Positions 46,194 to 56,192 are shown, numbered from the stretch's first letter. The stretch is DNA of 64,000 nt from Streptococcus ratti FA-1 = DSM 20564 (GCF_000286075.1 NZ_AJTZ01000005.1:496001-560000), one strand, 5' to 3'. Notes: generated from the sequence alone by a model not told the origin. A program made the numbers and translations.

Positions 46194-47471
46194 ATGAATT
46201 ATCAAGAAGCCTTGGCTTGGATAAATGACAATTTAAAATTCGGGATCAAACCAGGTCTGGAGCGGATGGCTTGGATGCTGGAGAAATTAGGTAATCCGCA
46301 GAAAAACATTCGCGGTATCCATGTTGTTGGAACTAACGGAAAAGGGTCAACCGTCAATTACCTGCAAAATATTTTCAGCCAAGCAGGTTATGATACCGGT
46401 ACCTTTACGTCCCCGTATATTACTGATTTTAGGGAGCGCATTTCTGTCAACGGCCAAATGATCAGTAAAGAAGAACTGGTCCATCTGGTTCAGCTTATAA
46501 AGCCTGTGGTTGAGCGTTTGCCGCTTGAAACAGATCTTGAAGCAGCAACAGAATTTGAAATTATCACGCTTTTGATGTTTGTTTATTTTGGGCAGGTTCA
46601 TCTGGTTGATGTGGCCATTATCGAAGCAGGAATGGGAGGTCTGACTGATTCAACCAATGTCTTTAAGGCACAGGCAGTCATCTGCACTTCTATCGGACTG
46701 GATCACCAGGCTGTTTTGGGGAATACCCATGCTGAGATTGCTGGGCAAAAGGCCGGCGTTTTAAAAGAAAAGGTACCCTTTATTTTTGCTGAAAAACGCA
46801 GTGATGTTAAGGCTGTTTTTTATCAAAAAGCTAAGGAAACTGAAAGCCCCCTTTATCAACTGGGAGAAGAGTTTAAGATTTGGGATAAGGGAGCTGTTTT
46901 TGATTTTAGTTATGGCAGCGATAATATTTCTGGTATCCGTCTTGTGATGAAGGGAAGACATCAAAGATCCAATGCCGCTTTAGCTGTTATGACTAGTCTT
47001 TTGCTGCAAAAAGAGTTCCCAAAAGTGACAAAACCTGTCATTAAGAATGCTTTGGCAGACAGTCGTTGGGCGGGCAGGACGGAGTTTATCAGAGAGAATC
47101 TCATGATTGACGGTGCCCACAACAATGAAAGTGTAGCTGTATTGACTGACCTTTTACAAGAGCAGTATGCTGACAGAAAAGTCCATGTGCTTTTTGCTGC
47201 TATTGCCGGCAAACCAGTTGAAACAATGCTTGCGCGGCTGAGTCAATTTGCAGATGTGACAGTGACAGTTTTTCCTTACCCTAAGGCGCTTGCTTTGGAA
47301 GATTATCCTTCCAAATATGAACAGGTGCCTGATTTTTCAGTCTGGCTGAAAAGACTTGAAAAAGCTGAGCAAGAGGATCTTTATGTTATCACAGGATCGC
47401 TTTATTTTATTTCACAGGTCAGAAAAGAGCTTTTGAAAAATAAAGAAATAAGCTATAATAGAATGTATTAA
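46194..47471 (+). CDS. folC: Folylpolyglutamate synthase / dihydrofolate synthase
   Basis: Mur-ligase-type enzyme of 425 residues adding glutamate to folates. P-loop VVGTNGKGSTVNYL (about residues 45-58), second motif EAGMGGLTDSTNV, SIGLDHQAVLG and the C-terminal domain DGAHNNES. First gene of the folate cluster folC-folE-folP-folB-folK. Ribosome site TTGGAGAAG. It is spaced 19 bases from folE. Confidence 0.93.
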   Translation: MNYQEALAWINDNLKFGIKPGLERMAWMLEKLGNPQKNIRGIHVVGTNGKGSTVNYLQNIFSQAGYDTGTFTSPYITDFRERISVNGQMISKEELVHLVQLIKPVVERLPLETDLEAATEFEIITLLMFVYFGQVHLVDVAIIEAGMGGLTDSTNVFKAQAVICTSIGLDHQAVLGNTHAEIAGQKAGVLKEKVPFIFAEKRSDVKAVFYQKAKETESPLYQLGEEFKIWDKGAVFDFSYGSDNISGIRLVMKGRHQRSNAALAVMTSLLLQKEFPKVTKPVIKNALADSRWAGRTEFIRENLMIDGAHNNESVAVLTDLLQEQYADRKVHVLFAAIAGKPVETMLARLSQFADVTVTVFPYPKALALEDYPSKYEQVPDFSVWLKRLEKAEQEDLYVITGSLYFISQVRKELLKNKEISYNRMY

Positions 47472-47490
47472 AAAATGAGTGAGAAGGTAA

Positions 47491-48051
47491 ATGTCAGATC
47501 AAAAAAAGATTGAAGAGGCTGTTTATCAGCTTTTAGAAGCACTTGGCGAAAATCCTGAACGCGAAGGGCTTTTAGACACACCAAAGCGCGTTGCCAGAAT
47601 GTATCAGGAAATGTTTTCCGGACTGAATGAGGACCCTAAGGATCAATTTACAGCCGTTTTTTCTGAAGAGCATGACGAAGTTGTTTTAGTTAAAGATATT
47701 CCCTTTTATTCCATGTGCGAACACCATCTGGTGCCTTTTTACGGAAGGGCTCATGTTGCCTATATGCCCAGCGGTGGCCGGGTAACAGGGCTCAGTAAAC
47801 TGGCGCGTGCAGTGGAAGTAGCCAGCAGACGGCCGCAGCTGCAGGAGCGCTTGACAGCTCAGGTAGCCGATGCGCTTGAAAAAGCTTTAAATCCTAAAGG
47901 TGTCTTTGTTATGATTGAGGCAGAGCACATGTGCATGACCATGCGGGGGATTAAAAAGCCTGGCAGCAAAACTGTGACCAGTGCAGCCAGAGGCCTTTAC
48001 CGCTCTGATAAAGAAGTTCGGCAGGAAATTATTTCGATGATTCACAATTAA
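47491..48051 (+). CDS. folE: GTP cyclohydrolase I
   Basis: First step of folate synthesis, GTP to dihydroneopterin triphosphate; 186 residues. Zinc and active-site motifs: [20 protein letters not shown] and [17 protein letters not shown]. Nine bases to folP. Ribosome site TGAGAAGG. Confidence 0.96.
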   Translation: MSDQKKIEEAVYQLLEALGENPEREGLLDTPKRVARMYQEMFSGLNEDPKDQFTAVFSEEHDEVVLVKDIPFYSMCEHHLVPFYGRAHVAYMPSGGRVTGLSKLARAVEVASRRPQLQERLTAQVADALEKALNPKGVFVMIEAEHMCMTMRGIKKPGSKTVTSAARGLYRSDKEVRQEIISMIHN

Positions 48052-48060
48052 GGAGATAAT

Positions 48061-48861
48061 ATGAAAATCGGCAAGCATGAATTAGCAGATCGAGCAGTCA
48101 TTATGGGGATTCTCAATGTCACCCCAGATTCTTTTTCAGACGGGGGTCAATATGTTTCTGTCGGTCAGGCTCTAAAACAAACAGAAGAAATGCTGGCGGC
48201 AGGTGCCAAAATTATTGATGTCGGCGGTGAATCCACTCGCCCAGGAGCCGTTTTTGTTTCCGCTGAGGATGAAATAAAACGGACTGTACCGATTATAAAA
48301 GCGATCAAAGAGCGGTTTGACTGTCTCGTCAGTATTGATACTTACAAGACAGAAACAGCCCAGGCAGCGCTTGAAGCGGGTGCCGATATTCTAAACGATG
48401 TCTGGTCAGGGCTTTATGACGGCCGCATGTTTGACTTGGCAGCGCAGAAAGATGTTCCAATCATTCTTATGCACAATCAAACAGAAGAAGTCTACAGTCA
48501 TGTAACACAGGATGTCAGCCGTTTTCTGCTGGAACGTGCAGCATTAGCTCAAAAAGCCGGTGTCAAAAAAGAAAATATTTGGCTGGATCCTGGTTTTGGC
48601 TTTGCTAAAAATATTGAACAAAATTTAGAATTGCTAAAAGGGCTGGATCAGATTACAAGTCTTGGTTACCCTGTTTTATTTGGTATTTCCAGAAAGCGTA
48701 TTGTGGACAGTATGCTTGGCGGCAATACCAAACCGCAGGAACGCGACATGGCAACAGCCGCTCTGTCTGCCTACGCTATTGGTAAGGGCTGTCAGATTGT
48801 CAGAGTTCACAATGTACCAGCCAATAAGGATATTGTCAAGGTCACAAGCCAGTTGATGTGA
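48061..48861 (+). CDS. folP: Dihydropteroate synthase
   Basis: Joins pABA to hydroxymethyldihydropterin diphosphate; sulfonamide target. 266 residues; GILNVTPDSFSDGG near the start, IDVGGESTRPGA, NDVW, LDPGFGFAKN and the C-terminal IVRVHNV are intact. Between folE and folB in the fol operon, with six bases to folB. Confidence 0.96.
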   Translation: MKIGKHELADRAVIMGILNVTPDSFSDGGQYVSVGQALKQTEEMLAAGAKIIDVGGESTRPGAVFVSAEDEIKRTVPIIKAIKERFDCLVSIDTYKTETAQAALEAGADILNDVWSGLYDGRMFDLAAQKDVPIILMHNQTEEVYSHVTQDVSRFLLERAALAQKAGVKKENIWLDPGFGFAKNIEQNLELLKGLDQITSLGYPVLFGISRKRIVDSMLGGNTKPQERDMATAALSAYAIGKGCQIVRVHNVPANKDIVKVTSQLM

Positions 48862-48867
48862 GGGGTT

Positions 48868-49230
48868 ATGGATAAGATTATTTTAAAAGGCTGCCGTTTT
48901 TACGCTTATCACGGTGCTTTTTCTGAGGAACAGACATTGGGACAGATCTTTGTCATAGATGCTGAATTAACCGCGGATTTAAAGGCTGCGTCAGAAACGG
49001 ATAATCTGGAAGATACGGTTCACTACGGCAAAATTTTTGAGGTCATCAAAAATCGCGTTGAAAACAGCCGTTATGCTTTAATTGAAAAGCTGGCAGGCGC
49101 TGTCTGCCAAGATATTTTTGAGTGTTTTTCAGCTATTTTAGCTGTTACAATCCGAATCACTAAGGAAAATCCGCCTATTGCCGGCCATTATGATGCTGTC
49201 GGTGTTGAACTAAAGCGAGAACGCCCATGA
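48868..49230 (+). CDS. folB: Dihydroneopterin aldolase
   Basis: Cleaves dihydroneopterin to hydroxymethyldihydropterin; 120 residues. CRFYAYHGAFSEEQTLGQIFVIDAEL and the substrate residues in SRYALIEKLA are typical. Its stop overlaps the folK start (ATGA). Called folQ in some streptococcal annotations. Confidence 0.94.
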   Translation: MDKIILKGCRFYAYHGAFSEEQTLGQIFVIDAELTADLKAASETDNLEDTVHYGKIFEVIKNRVENSRYALIEKLAGAVCQDIFECFSAILAVTIRITKENPPIAGHYDAVGVELKRERP

Positions 49231-49712
49231 CAGCTGTTTATTTGGGCTTAGGCAGCAATATTGAAAATAGGGAAGCTTATTTAGAGAAAGCCTTGGCCAG
49301 TCTGGCTGAGCTTCCTCAAACACAGCTCGTTGATCAGTCAGCGGTTTATGAAACTGCGGCTTGGGGCAAAACAGATCAGGCTGATTTTTTAAATGTAGTC
49401 TGTCAGCTAGAAACTGATTTATCACCGCAGGAGCTGCTGCAAAGCTGTCAGAGCATTGAAGGGCAGCTGGGCCGCATCCGCCATGAGCACTGGGGCCCAA
49501 GAACAATTGACATCGATATTCTCTTTTATGGCTATCAGATTATTGACGAAGAAGATCTGCAAGTGCCTCATCCCTACCTTCAGGACCGCGCTTTTGTGCT
49601 GGTGCCGCTGAATGATCTTGCTAGGAGCTTTATCCACCCGCTGCTGAAGCAATCGATTGCTGACTTACTACAAAGAGTAGATAAGTCAGGGGTGAACCCC
49701 CTCAAGTACTGA
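49227..49712 (+). CDS. folK: Hydroxymethyldihydropterin pyrophosphokinase
   Basis: Activates hydroxymethyldihydropterin with ATP; 161 residues. YLGLGSNIENREAYLEKAL, WGKTDQADFLN, and GPRTIDIDILFYG (catalytic Asp pair) are conserved. Fused FolB-FolK occurs in some streptococci, here they are separate with a four-base overlap. Last gene of the folate cluster. Confidence 0.95.
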   Translation: MTAVYLGLGSNIENREAYLEKALASLAELPQTQLVDQSAVYETAAWGKTDQADFLNVVCQLETDLSPQELLQSCQSIEGQLGRIRHEHWGPRTIDIDILFYGYQIIDEEDLQVPHPYLQDRAFVLVPLNDLARSFIHPLLKQSIADLLQRVDKSGVNPLKY

Positions 49713-49826
49713 TTCGCTGCTATCGGATTTTTCTCTTCATATTTAGCTTTTTTAGCTTTTCTGAAGGGAGCGGAGAATGATGCCTTAAAAATCATGTCTT
49801 CTGTCGTCAAAGTAAATAAAATTTGA

Positions 49827-49860
49827 TATAATAAAGTCGGTTTAACTACCGATTTTTTTA
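49827..49860 (+). promoter_or_regulatory. TATAAT box followed by hairpin before murB
   Basis: TATAAT at 49827-49832 lies just before TCGGT/ACCGA (49837-49841 with 49848-49852) and seven T. The hairpin is probably the folate-operon terminator; the -10 box next to it may be the murB promoter or chance. Confidence 0.45.
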
Positions 49861-49894
49861 GTATTGAATTGAATAGTATAGAATTGAGATTATC

Positions 49895-50812
49895 ATGTTA
49901 AAAGAAATGAAAACAAGTTTAGAAGGTATTGATATCCGCTTTAATGAACCTCTGAAAAAATATACCTATACCAAGGTTGGCGGTCCGGCTGATTTTCTTG
50001 CCTTTCCGCGCAATCGCTATGAATTGGCAAGAATCGTTAAGTTTGCCAATAAGCACGATCTGCCCTGGATGGTTTTAGGCAATGCCAGCAACTTAATCGT
50101 CCGTGACGGCGGAATCCGAGGGTTTGTTATTATGTTTGACAAGCTCAATAGTGTTACGGTTGACGGCTATGTTATTGAAGCAGAAGCAGGCTCTAATTTA
50201 ATTGAAACAACCAAGGTTGCTCAATACCACAGTCTGACAGGTTTTGAGTTTGCCTGCGGTATTCCGGGCAGTATCGGAGGAGCCGTCTTTATGAATGCGG
50301 GAGCCTACGGAGGCGAGATTTCCCATATTTTAATTTCTGCACAAGTTTTGACCAGAGATGGGGAAATTAAGACAGTTGAAGCACGTGATATGCGCTTTGG
50401 CTACCGCCGCTCGGCCTTTCAGGATAATAAAGAAGTAGTGATTTCAGCCAAATTTTCTCTCAAACCCGGCGACTACACCGTTATCAGTCAGGAAATGCAG
50501 CGTCTCAATCATCTGAGAGCTTTGAAACAGCCCTTGGAACATCCATCCTGCGGCTCTGTTTTCAAGCGCCCTATGGGGCATTTTGCTGGTCAGCTCATCA
50601 TGGAAGCCAATCTCATGGGACATCGGATTGGCGGTGTGGAAGTCAGCAAGAAACATGCCGGATTCATGGTTAATATTGACAATGGTTCTGCTAAAAATTA
50701 TGAAGATTTAATTGCGGATGTCATCCGCAGAGTTAAAGAAAATTCTGGGGTCACTTTGGAACCGGAAGTTCGCATCATTGGTGAAAAAGAAATACAAGCG
50801 GAGGACGCATAA
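49895..50812 (+). CDS. murB: UDP-N-acetylenolpyruvoylglucosamine reductase
   Basis: FAD-dependent peptidoglycan precursor enzyme, 305 residues. FAD-binding [14 protein letters not shown] and [31 protein letters not shown], catalytic Ser in CGSVFKRP, and C-terminal [10 protein letters not shown]. Type II MurB (no Tyr loop insert). It directly precedes potABCD (3-base gap), a conserved streptococcal arrangement. Ribosome site is weak (TGAGATT). Confidence 0.95.
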   Translation: MLKEMKTSLEGIDIRFNEPLKKYTYTKVGGPADFLAFPRNRYELARIVKFANKHDLPWMVLGNASNLIVRDGGIRGFVIMFDKLNSVTVDGYVIEAEAGSNLIETTKVAQYHSLTGFEFACGIPGSIGGAVFMNAGAYGGEISHILISAQVLTRDGEIKTVEARDMRFGYRRSAFQDNKEVVISAKFSLKPGDYTVISQEMQRLNHLRALKQPLEHPSCGSVFKRPMGHFAGQLIMEANLMGHRIGGVEVSKKHAGFMVNIDNGSAKNYEDLIADVIRRVKENSGVTLEPEVRIIGEKEIQAEDA

Positions 50813-50815
50813 GCA

Positions 50816-51970
50816 TTGACTAACCCAATCATTGCCTTTAAAAATGTTTCCAAAGTCTTTGAGGACAACGGGACAGTTGTTTTAAAGAATATTAATTTTG
50901 AACTGGAAGAAGGGAAATTTTATACTCTTCTGGGTGCCTCAGGATCTGGAAAATCAACCATTTTGAACCTTATTGCCGGTTTATTGGAAGCCAGCAGCGG
51001 TGATATTTTTCTTGACGGCAAAAGAATCAATGATCTGCCTATCAACAAACGTGATGTCCATACGGTTTTCCAGTCTTATGCTCTCTTTCCTCATATGACT
51101 GTTTTTGAAAATGTCGCTTTTCCGCTCAAACTGCAAAAAATAGCTAAAAAAGAAATCGAAAGCCGGGTAGCAGAAGTCCTGAAAATGGTCCGTTTGGCTG
51201 GTTTTGAAAAACGTTCAATTCAAAAATTATCAGGAGGCCAGAGGCAGCGCGTGGCTATTGCGCGTGCTATTATTAATCAGCCCAAGGTCGTTTTGCTGGA
51301 TGAACCTCTGTCAGCTCTGGATTTAAAGCTGCGGACCGAAATGCAGTATGAACTGCGGGAATTGCAGCAAAGACTGGGAATCACCTTTGTTTTTGTTACC
51401 CATGATCAAGAAGAAGCTCTGGCTATGAGCGATTGGATCTTTGTCATGAATGACGGGGAAATTGTTCAGTCTGGCACCCCAGTTGATATTTACGATGAGC
51501 CCATCAATCATTTTGTAGCAACTTTCATTGGTGAGTCCAACATTTTGTCGGCAACGATGATTGAGGACTACTTAGTAGAATTTAATGGCAAGCGGTTTGA
51601 AGCCGTTGACGGCGGTATGCGACCCAATGAACCTGTTGAAGTTGTTATTCGTCCGGAAGATTTGCAAATCACGCTGCCTGATGAAGGCAAGCTTCAGGTT
51701 AAAGTAGAGACTCAGCTTTTTCGCGGAGTGCACTATGAGATTATTGCTTATGACGATCTGGGCAATGAGTGGATGATTCATTCGACCCGCAAGGCTATTG
51801 AAGGTGAAATTATCGGACTTGATTTTAGACCTGAAGACATTCACATTATGCGCCTTAATGAGACAGAGGAAGAATTTGATGCTCGGATCGAAGAATATGC
51901 GGAAACCGAAGAACACGAAGACGGCCTGATAAATGCTATAGAGGAGGAGCGCCATGAAGAAAAAGCTTAA
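50816..51970 (+). CDS. potA: Spermidine/putrescine ABC transporter ATP-binding protein
   Basis: ATPase of 384 residues driving polyamine uptake. Walker [23 protein letters not shown], Walker [15 protein letters not shown], switch THDQEEAL; C-terminal TOBE-type domain (about 280-365) followed by an acidic tail rich in Glu. TTG start at 50816 with GGAGG eleven bases upstream. Overlaps potB by 17 bases. Confidence 0.94.
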   Translation: MTNPIIAFKNVSKVFEDNGTVVLKNINFELEEGKFYTLLGASGSGKSTILNLIAGLLEASSGDIFLDGKRINDLPINKRDVHTVFQSYALFPHMTVFENVAFPLKLQKIAKKEIESRVAEVLKMVRLAGFEKRSIQKLSGGQRQRVAIARAIINQPKVVLLDEPLSALDLKLRTEMQYELRELQQRLGITFVFVTHDQEEALAMSDWIFVMNDGEIVQSGTPVDIYDEPINHFVATFIGESNILSATMIEDYLVEFNGKRFEAVDGGMRPNEPVEVVIRPEDLQITLPDEGKLQVKVETQLFRGVHYEIIAYDDLGNEWMIHSTRKAIEGEIIGLDFRPEDIHIMRLNETEEEFDARIEEYAETEEHEDGLINAIEEERHEEKA

Positions 51971-52748
51971 TGCATTTTCTCTTCCCTATCTTCTTTGGAT
52001 AGGCCTTTTTGTTTTGGCACCGGTTGCCCTGATTCTTTATAAGTCTTTTTTTGATATTGAAGGGCATCTGACACTGGGTAACTATCAGACTTTTTTTGCC
52101 AGCTGGACTTATCTGAGGATGAGTTTTAATTCCATTTTGTATGCTGGCATTATCACACTGGTGACACTGCTGATTGCTTATCCGACAGCTTTGATTCTGA
52201 CACGGCTCAAGCAAAAGCAGCTCTGGCTGATGCTGGTGATTTTGCCGACTTGGGTCAATCTCCTGCTTAAGGCTTATGCTTTTATGGGAATTTTTGGCCG
52301 CCAAGGCGGTGTTAACAATTTTCTGCAGTTTATGGGGCTTGCGCCCAAGCAGATTCTTTTTACGGATTTTTCTTTTATCTTTGTGGCAGCCTATATTGAA
52401 ATCCCCTTTATGATTCTGCCGATTTTTAATGCTCTGACTGACATTGATCCCAATTTAATCCATGCCAGCCGTGATTTAGGAGCGACAGATTTGCAAACCT
52501 TCACCAAGGTTATTTTTCCTTTATCTTTAAACGGGGTCAGAAGCGGTGTTCAGTCTGTTTTTATTCCCAGTCTCAGCTTGTTTATGCTGACGCGTCTGAT
52601 AGGCGGCAATCGCGTCATTACACTGGGGACTGCTATTGAACAGCACTTTTTGACAACGCAAAACTGGGGGATGGGATCAACTATCGGCGTCGTTTTAATT
52701 GTTACCATGCTTCTCATCATGTGGGTGACAAAGGAGAGAAATAAATGA
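51954..52748 (+). CDS. potB: Spermidine/putrescine ABC transporter permease PotB
   Basis: Inner-membrane permease, 264 residues, six helices; EAA loop [19 protein letters not shown]. Pairs with PotC. Gene overlaps potA upstream and potC downstream (ATGA), so all four pot genes form one translationally coupled unit. Confidence 0.93.
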   Translation: MKKKLNAFSLPYLLWIGLFVLAPVALILYKSFFDIEGHLTLGNYQTFFASWTYLRMSFNSILYAGIITLVTLLIAYPTALILTRLKQKQLWLMLVILPTWVNLLLKAYAFMGIFGRQGGVNNFLQFMGLAPKQILFTDFSFIFVAAYIEIPFMILPIFNALTDIDPNLIHASRDLGATDLQTFTKVIFPLSLNGVRSGVQSVFIPSLSLFMLTRLIGGNRVITLGTAIEQHFLTTQNWGMGSTIGVVLIVTMLLIMWVTKERNK

Positions 52749-53521
52749 AAAAAATAGCCAATCTTTATTTAATTCTGGTCTTTTTAATCCTGTATATCCC
52801 TATTTTTTATTTGATTTTTTATTCCTTTAATCAAGCTGGGGATATGAGTCGTTTTACTGGCTTTACTCTGGAACATTATGAGAGCATGTTTGGTGACAAA
52901 CGGCTGATGCTGATTTTGGTCCAAACCTTTCTTATCGCCTTTTTAAGTTCTTTATTGGCAACCATTATTGGAACTTTTGGAGCTATTTTTATTTACCAAA
53001 CCAAAAGAAAGGCTCAGAATGCTATCCTGTCAGTCAACAATGTTCTGATGGTTGCTCCTGATGTCATGATTGGAGCTTCTTTTTTAATTCTGTTTACATT
53101 TATCGGCTTTAAATTAGGAATGCTTTCTGTACTTCTCAGTCATATTGCCTTTTCTATTCCTATCGTTGTTCTGATGGTACTGCCGAGACTGAAAGAAATG
53201 AATGCTGACATGATCAATGCCGCTTATGATTTAGGTGCCAGTCATTTTCAGATGTTAAAGGAGGTCATGCTGCCTTATTTGACACCTAGTATCATTGCCG
53301 GCTATTTTATGGCCTTTACTTATTCTTTGGATGATTTCGCTGTTACGTTTTTTGTTACTGGGAATGGTTTTTCGACGCTTTCGGTAGAGATTTACTCTAG
53401 AGCCCGTCAAGGTATTTCATTGGAAATTAATGCCCTGTCTGCTGTAGTCTTTCTCTTTAGTATTTTGCTTGTGATTGGTTATTATTTTATTTCCCAGGAT
53501 AAGGAGGACAGACATGCATAA
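52745..53521 (+). CDS. potC: Spermidine/putrescine ABC transporter permease PotC
   Basis: Second permease, 258 residues, six helices; EAA loop NADMINAAYDLGASHFQML, then YSLDDFAVTFFVTG characteristic of PotC. Its stop overlaps the potD ATG by eight bases. Confidence 0.93.
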   Translation: MKKIANLYLILVFLILYIPIFYLIFYSFNQAGDMSRFTGFTLEHYESMFGDKRLMLILVQTFLIAFLSSLLATIIGTFGAIFIYQTKRKAQNAILSVNNVLMVAPDVMIGASFLILFTFIGFKLGMLSVLLSHIAFSIPIVVLMVLPRLKEMNADMINAAYDLGASHFQMLKEVMLPYLTPSIIAGYFMAFTYSLDDFAVTFFVTGNGFSTLSVEIYSRARQGISLEINALSAVVFLFSILLVIGYYFISQDKEDRHA

Positions 53522-54587
53522 ACTTTACTCTTTTATAGGGGGCGTTTTAGCTATTGTTCTTATTTTGGCTGGTCTGGTTTTTTACATGGGCAGGCAGGCA
53601 AGCGGCGGGAGCAAAACTGATAAACTGGTCATCTATAATTGGGGTGACTATATCGATCCTGAGCTTTTGACCAAATTCACCAAAGAGACTGGCATTCAGG
53701 TTCAGTATGAGACTTTTGATTCGAACGAAGCCATGTACACCAAAATTAAACAAGGGGGAACAATTTACGATATCGCCGTTCCCAGCGACTATATGATTAG
53801 TAAAATGAAAGCTGAGCGGCTTTTAGTAAAACTTGATCAGTCTCAAATCAAAGGCTGGAATAATCTTGACAGACAGTTTCTAGGCAAGAGCTTTGATCCG
53901 TCAAATGCATACTCCATTCCCTATTTTTGGGGAACAGTAGGCATTGTTTATAACAGCAAAATGCTAAACAAGGTTCCTAAACACTGGAATGATCTTTGGA
54001 ATAAAGATTATGTCAACAGCATTATGCTGGTTGATGGCGCCCGCGAGGTAATCGGTTTTGGACTTAATAGCCTTGGTTACAGTTTAAATACGAAAAATGC
54101 AGCAGAATTAAAAAAAGCTGAAAATAGGCTGAACCAGCTAACTCCAAACATCAAGGCTATTGTCGGTGATGAAATGAAAGGGTACCTAATCAGAGGCGAT
54201 GCTGCTCTGGGTGTTACTTTTTCCGGCGAGGCCAGTGAAATGCTGGATGCTAATAAGGATTTATGTTATATCGTTCCCAGCGAAGGCTCTAATCTCTGGT
54301 TTGATAATCTAGTGATTCCTAAAACGGTAAAGCATAAAAAAGAGGCCTATGCTTTTATCAATTTTATGCTAAAACCTCAAAATGCGGCTCAAAATGCCAG
54401 CTATATCGGCTATGCGACACCAAATGCCAAGGCTAAGGAGCTGCTGCCAGCAGAGATTAAAAATAATAAAGCCTTTTACCCCGATTCTAAAACGGTCAGC
54501 CGTCTAGAAGTCTATGACAATCTTGGTAAAAAATGGCTGGGTGTTTATAATGATCTCTATATGCAGTTTAAAATGTACCGTAAATAG
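53514..54587 (+). CDS. potD: Spermidine/putrescine-binding protein PotD
   Basis: Extracellular polyamine-binding protein, 357 residues. N-terminal hydrophobic segment (residues 6-25) without lipobox cysteine, then LVIYNWGDYIDPELL, the conserved start of mature PotD; YETFDSNEAMYTKIKQGG and IPYFWGTVGIVYN follow. ATG 53514 is preferred over a longer frame inside potC. Last gene of the operon. Confidence 0.93.
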   Translation: MHKLYSFIGGVLAIVLILAGLVFYMGRQASGGSKTDKLVIYNWGDYIDPELLTKFTKETGIQVQYETFDSNEAMYTKIKQGGTIYDIAVPSDYMISKMKAERLLVKLDQSQIKGWNNLDRQFLGKSFDPSNAYSIPYFWGTVGIVYNSKMLNKVPKHWNDLWNKDYVNSIMLVDGAREVIGFGLNSLGYSLNTKNAAELKKAENRLNQLTPNIKAIVGDEMKGYLIRGDAALGVTFSGEASEMLDANKDLCYIVPSEGSNLWFDNLVIPKTVKHKKEAYAFINFMLKPQNAAQNASYIGYATPNAKAKELLPAEIKNNKAFYPDSKTVSRLEVYDNLGKKWLGVYNDLYMQFKMYRK

Positions 54588-54591
54588 CGGT

Positions 54592-54652
54592 AGGAGTGGG
54601 AAAGGTTCCAAAATTTTAAATTTTTGGCTTCCTTCTTCTCCATTCATAGGTG
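54592..54652 (+). terminator. Probable terminator after potD (repeat-derived)
   Basis: GGAGTGGGAAAGG pairs imperfectly with CTTCCTTCTTCTCC and encloses the palindrome CCAAAATTTT-A-AATTTTTGG, which also occurs inside the repeat at 2823-2841. No clear T-run, so function is uncertain. Confidence 0.5.
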
Positions 54653-54749
54653 GTTAGCTTTTTCGCTTTAGAAGAAGCCCTTACTTTTTATTGTTTTATT
54701 TGATATGATATAAAAAAAGTGTTCATTTATTAAAGGCTAAGGAAATACT

Positions 54750-55586
54750 ATGAAAATTGATAAGGTATTTAATAATAATGTCGTTCAGGTTCTTGGTGAG
54801 AAGAATGAAGAGATCATTGTTATGGGAAAAGGGCTTGGCTTTCAAAAAAAGCCTGGTGATGAGGTCAATCAAGAATTAATTGAAAAACGCTTTATCTTGC
54901 AAGATACAGATATGGCAGGTGAATTATCACGTGTCTATGTCGATCTTGACAGTGATGAAATCAAGCTGGTTCTTGACATTATCCATCAAGGACAGGATGT
55001 TTTAGAGCAAACCTTTGATATTTCACTGTATATTGCTTTGGCTGATCATCTGCACTATACGATTGAACGGACAAAAGAAGGCTTAGTCCTCCAAAATCCG
55101 CTGTCTTGGGAAGTCAGAAAGTTTTATCCCCGAGAATTCCAGCTGGGCAGAGAAGCAATCAAGTATATCAAGGAAAAACTAGGTATAGAGCTGGCCGATG
55201 ATGAAGCAGCTTCGATTGCTCTGCATTTTGTTAATGCGCAAAAAGACGGCGGTTTACTGGAGAAAAATCGTTTAATTTCCAAGATTGTTATTGATATTTT
55301 GGAAATTGTCCGCCTGCATTTTGGTCAAATCACAGATGAAGAATCTGTCAGTTACAATCGCTTTGTCACCCATATTCAGTATTTTGCTCAGCGTGTTGCA
55401 AATGGCCTTGTTCAGGGAAAGAATGATGCTTTCCTTTATGAACAGGTTAAGGAAAATTATCCGCAGGCTTTTGCCTGTACCGAAAAAATTAAATCCTACG
55501 TCGCGTCTAGTTATGATTTTCCCATGAGCAAGGATGAACAGGTTTATCTAACTATTCATATCCAGCGTTTAGAAGCTAGCCAGTAG
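54750..55586 (+). CDS. licT: LicT/BglG-type transcription antiterminator
   Basis: RNA-binding antiterminator of 278 residues. CAT RNA-binding domain at the N-terminus (KIDKVFNNNVVQVLGEKNEEIIVMGKGLGFQ, residues 2-33), then PRD1 (about 65-170; conserved His in LADHLHYTIE) and PRD2 (about 170-278; LHFVNAQ, HIQYFAQRV). PRD histidines are phosphorylated by HPr and the PTS enzyme, switching activity. It should bind the RAT sequence at 55659-55687 and allow bglP transcription when beta-glucosides are present. Confidence 0.93.
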   Translation: MKIDKVFNNNVVQVLGEKNEEIIVMGKGLGFQKKPGDEVNQELIEKRFILQDTDMAGELSRVYVDLDSDEIKLVLDIIHQGQDVLEQTFDISLYIALADHLHYTIERTKEGLVLQNPLSWEVRKFYPREFQLGREAIKYIKEKLGIELADDEAASIALHFVNAQKDGGLLEKNRLISKIVIDILEIVRLHFGQITDEESVSYNRFVTHIQYFAQRVANGLVQGKNDAFLYEQVKENYPQAFACTEKIKSYVASSYDFPMSKDEQVYLTIHIQRLEASQ

Positions 55587-55601
55587 GGCTAGTTTTTTTT
55601 A
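55576..55601 (+). terminator. Terminator overlapping licT stop
   Basis: CTAGCC (55576-55581) pairs with GGCTAG (55587-55592), followed by eight T. The left arm is in the last licT codons. Confidence 0.8.
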
Positions 55602-55610
55602 ATATTTTTG

Positions 55611-55647
55611 TAAAAGCGCTTGCAAAAATAAATTAGTGTGTTATAAT
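55611..55647 (+). promoter_or_regulatory. cre site overlapping bglP promoter
   Basis: TAAAAGCGCTTGCA (55611-55624) matches the CcpA cre core with one likely mismatch and overlaps the -35 TTGCAA (55620-55625); TATAAT follows at 55642-55647 after 16 bases. CcpA binding here would repress bglP in glucose. Confidence 0.8.
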
Positions 55648-55658
55648 GATATTCATAA

Positions 55659-55757
55659 GGATTGTTACTGGTTAAGCAGGCAAAACCTAGATAAATACGA
55701 ATTGATTGCAAAGAGTTTGACTTTGTCCAGTCATTTGGTATTTGTTTAGGTTTTTTT
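55659..55757 (+). promoter_or_regulatory. RAT antiterminator and terminator of bglP
   Basis: GGATTGTTACTG...GCAGGCAAAACC (55659-55687) is the LicT-binding RAT. It overlaps the left arm of a long terminator, AACCTAGATAAATAC (55684-55698) with GTATTTGTTTAGGTT (55738-55752), followed by T. Formation of one excludes the other. Confidence 0.9.
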
Positions 55758-55840
55758 GCGTGTGAAATGGTGATTATTCTAAAAATAACTGCACTAGAGC
55801 CGGATTGGCTGAATTCGATTATTTAAAAGCGATAAGTCAC

Positions 55841-56190
55841 TAACGGCTAGCATCTTATTTAATTGAGCACGCCTACGACTCTTTGGAAAAAGATAACCAT
55901 TCCTAGATGCTAAGCATCTTCGTCAGGTTCCTATTTTCCTGTGAGTCGCTAACGGCTTAGCATCTTATTTAATTGAGCACGCCTACGACTCTTTGGAAAA
56001 AGATAACCATTCCTAGATGCTAAGCATCTTCGTCAGGTTCCTATTTTCCTGTGAGTCGCTTAACGGCTTAGCATCTTATTTAATTGAGCACGCCTACGAC
56101 TCTTTGGAAAAAGATAACCATTCCTAGATGCTAAGCATCTTCGTCAGGTTCCTATTTTCCTGTGAGTCGCTTAACGGCTTAGCATCTTAT
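55841..56190 (+). repeat. Three tandem 110-bp hairpin repeats in bglP leader
   Basis: Units start TAACGGC at 55841, 55950 and 56061, with a truncated fourth at 56172 that ends just before the bglP ribosome site. Units 2 and 3 are 111 bases and near identical; unit 1 lacks one or two bases. Each unit folds as one long hairpin: outer arms CGACTC/GAGTCG, then GGAAAA/TTTTCC, AACC/GGTT, and a perfect apical AGATGC-TAA-GCATCT. Reading frames are closed by stops. Together with the RAT this gives an unusually long leader of over 500 bases. Confidence 0.85.
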
Positions 56191-56192
56191 GA

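Noticed and set aside
55841-56190. CRISPR array
   Set aside because: Units are 109-111 bases joined directly with no variable spacers, and no cas gene is present.
55841-56190. Repeated coding sequence such as tandem peptide precursors
   Set aside because: 111 is a multiple of three, but every frame on both strands is broken by stops within each unit.
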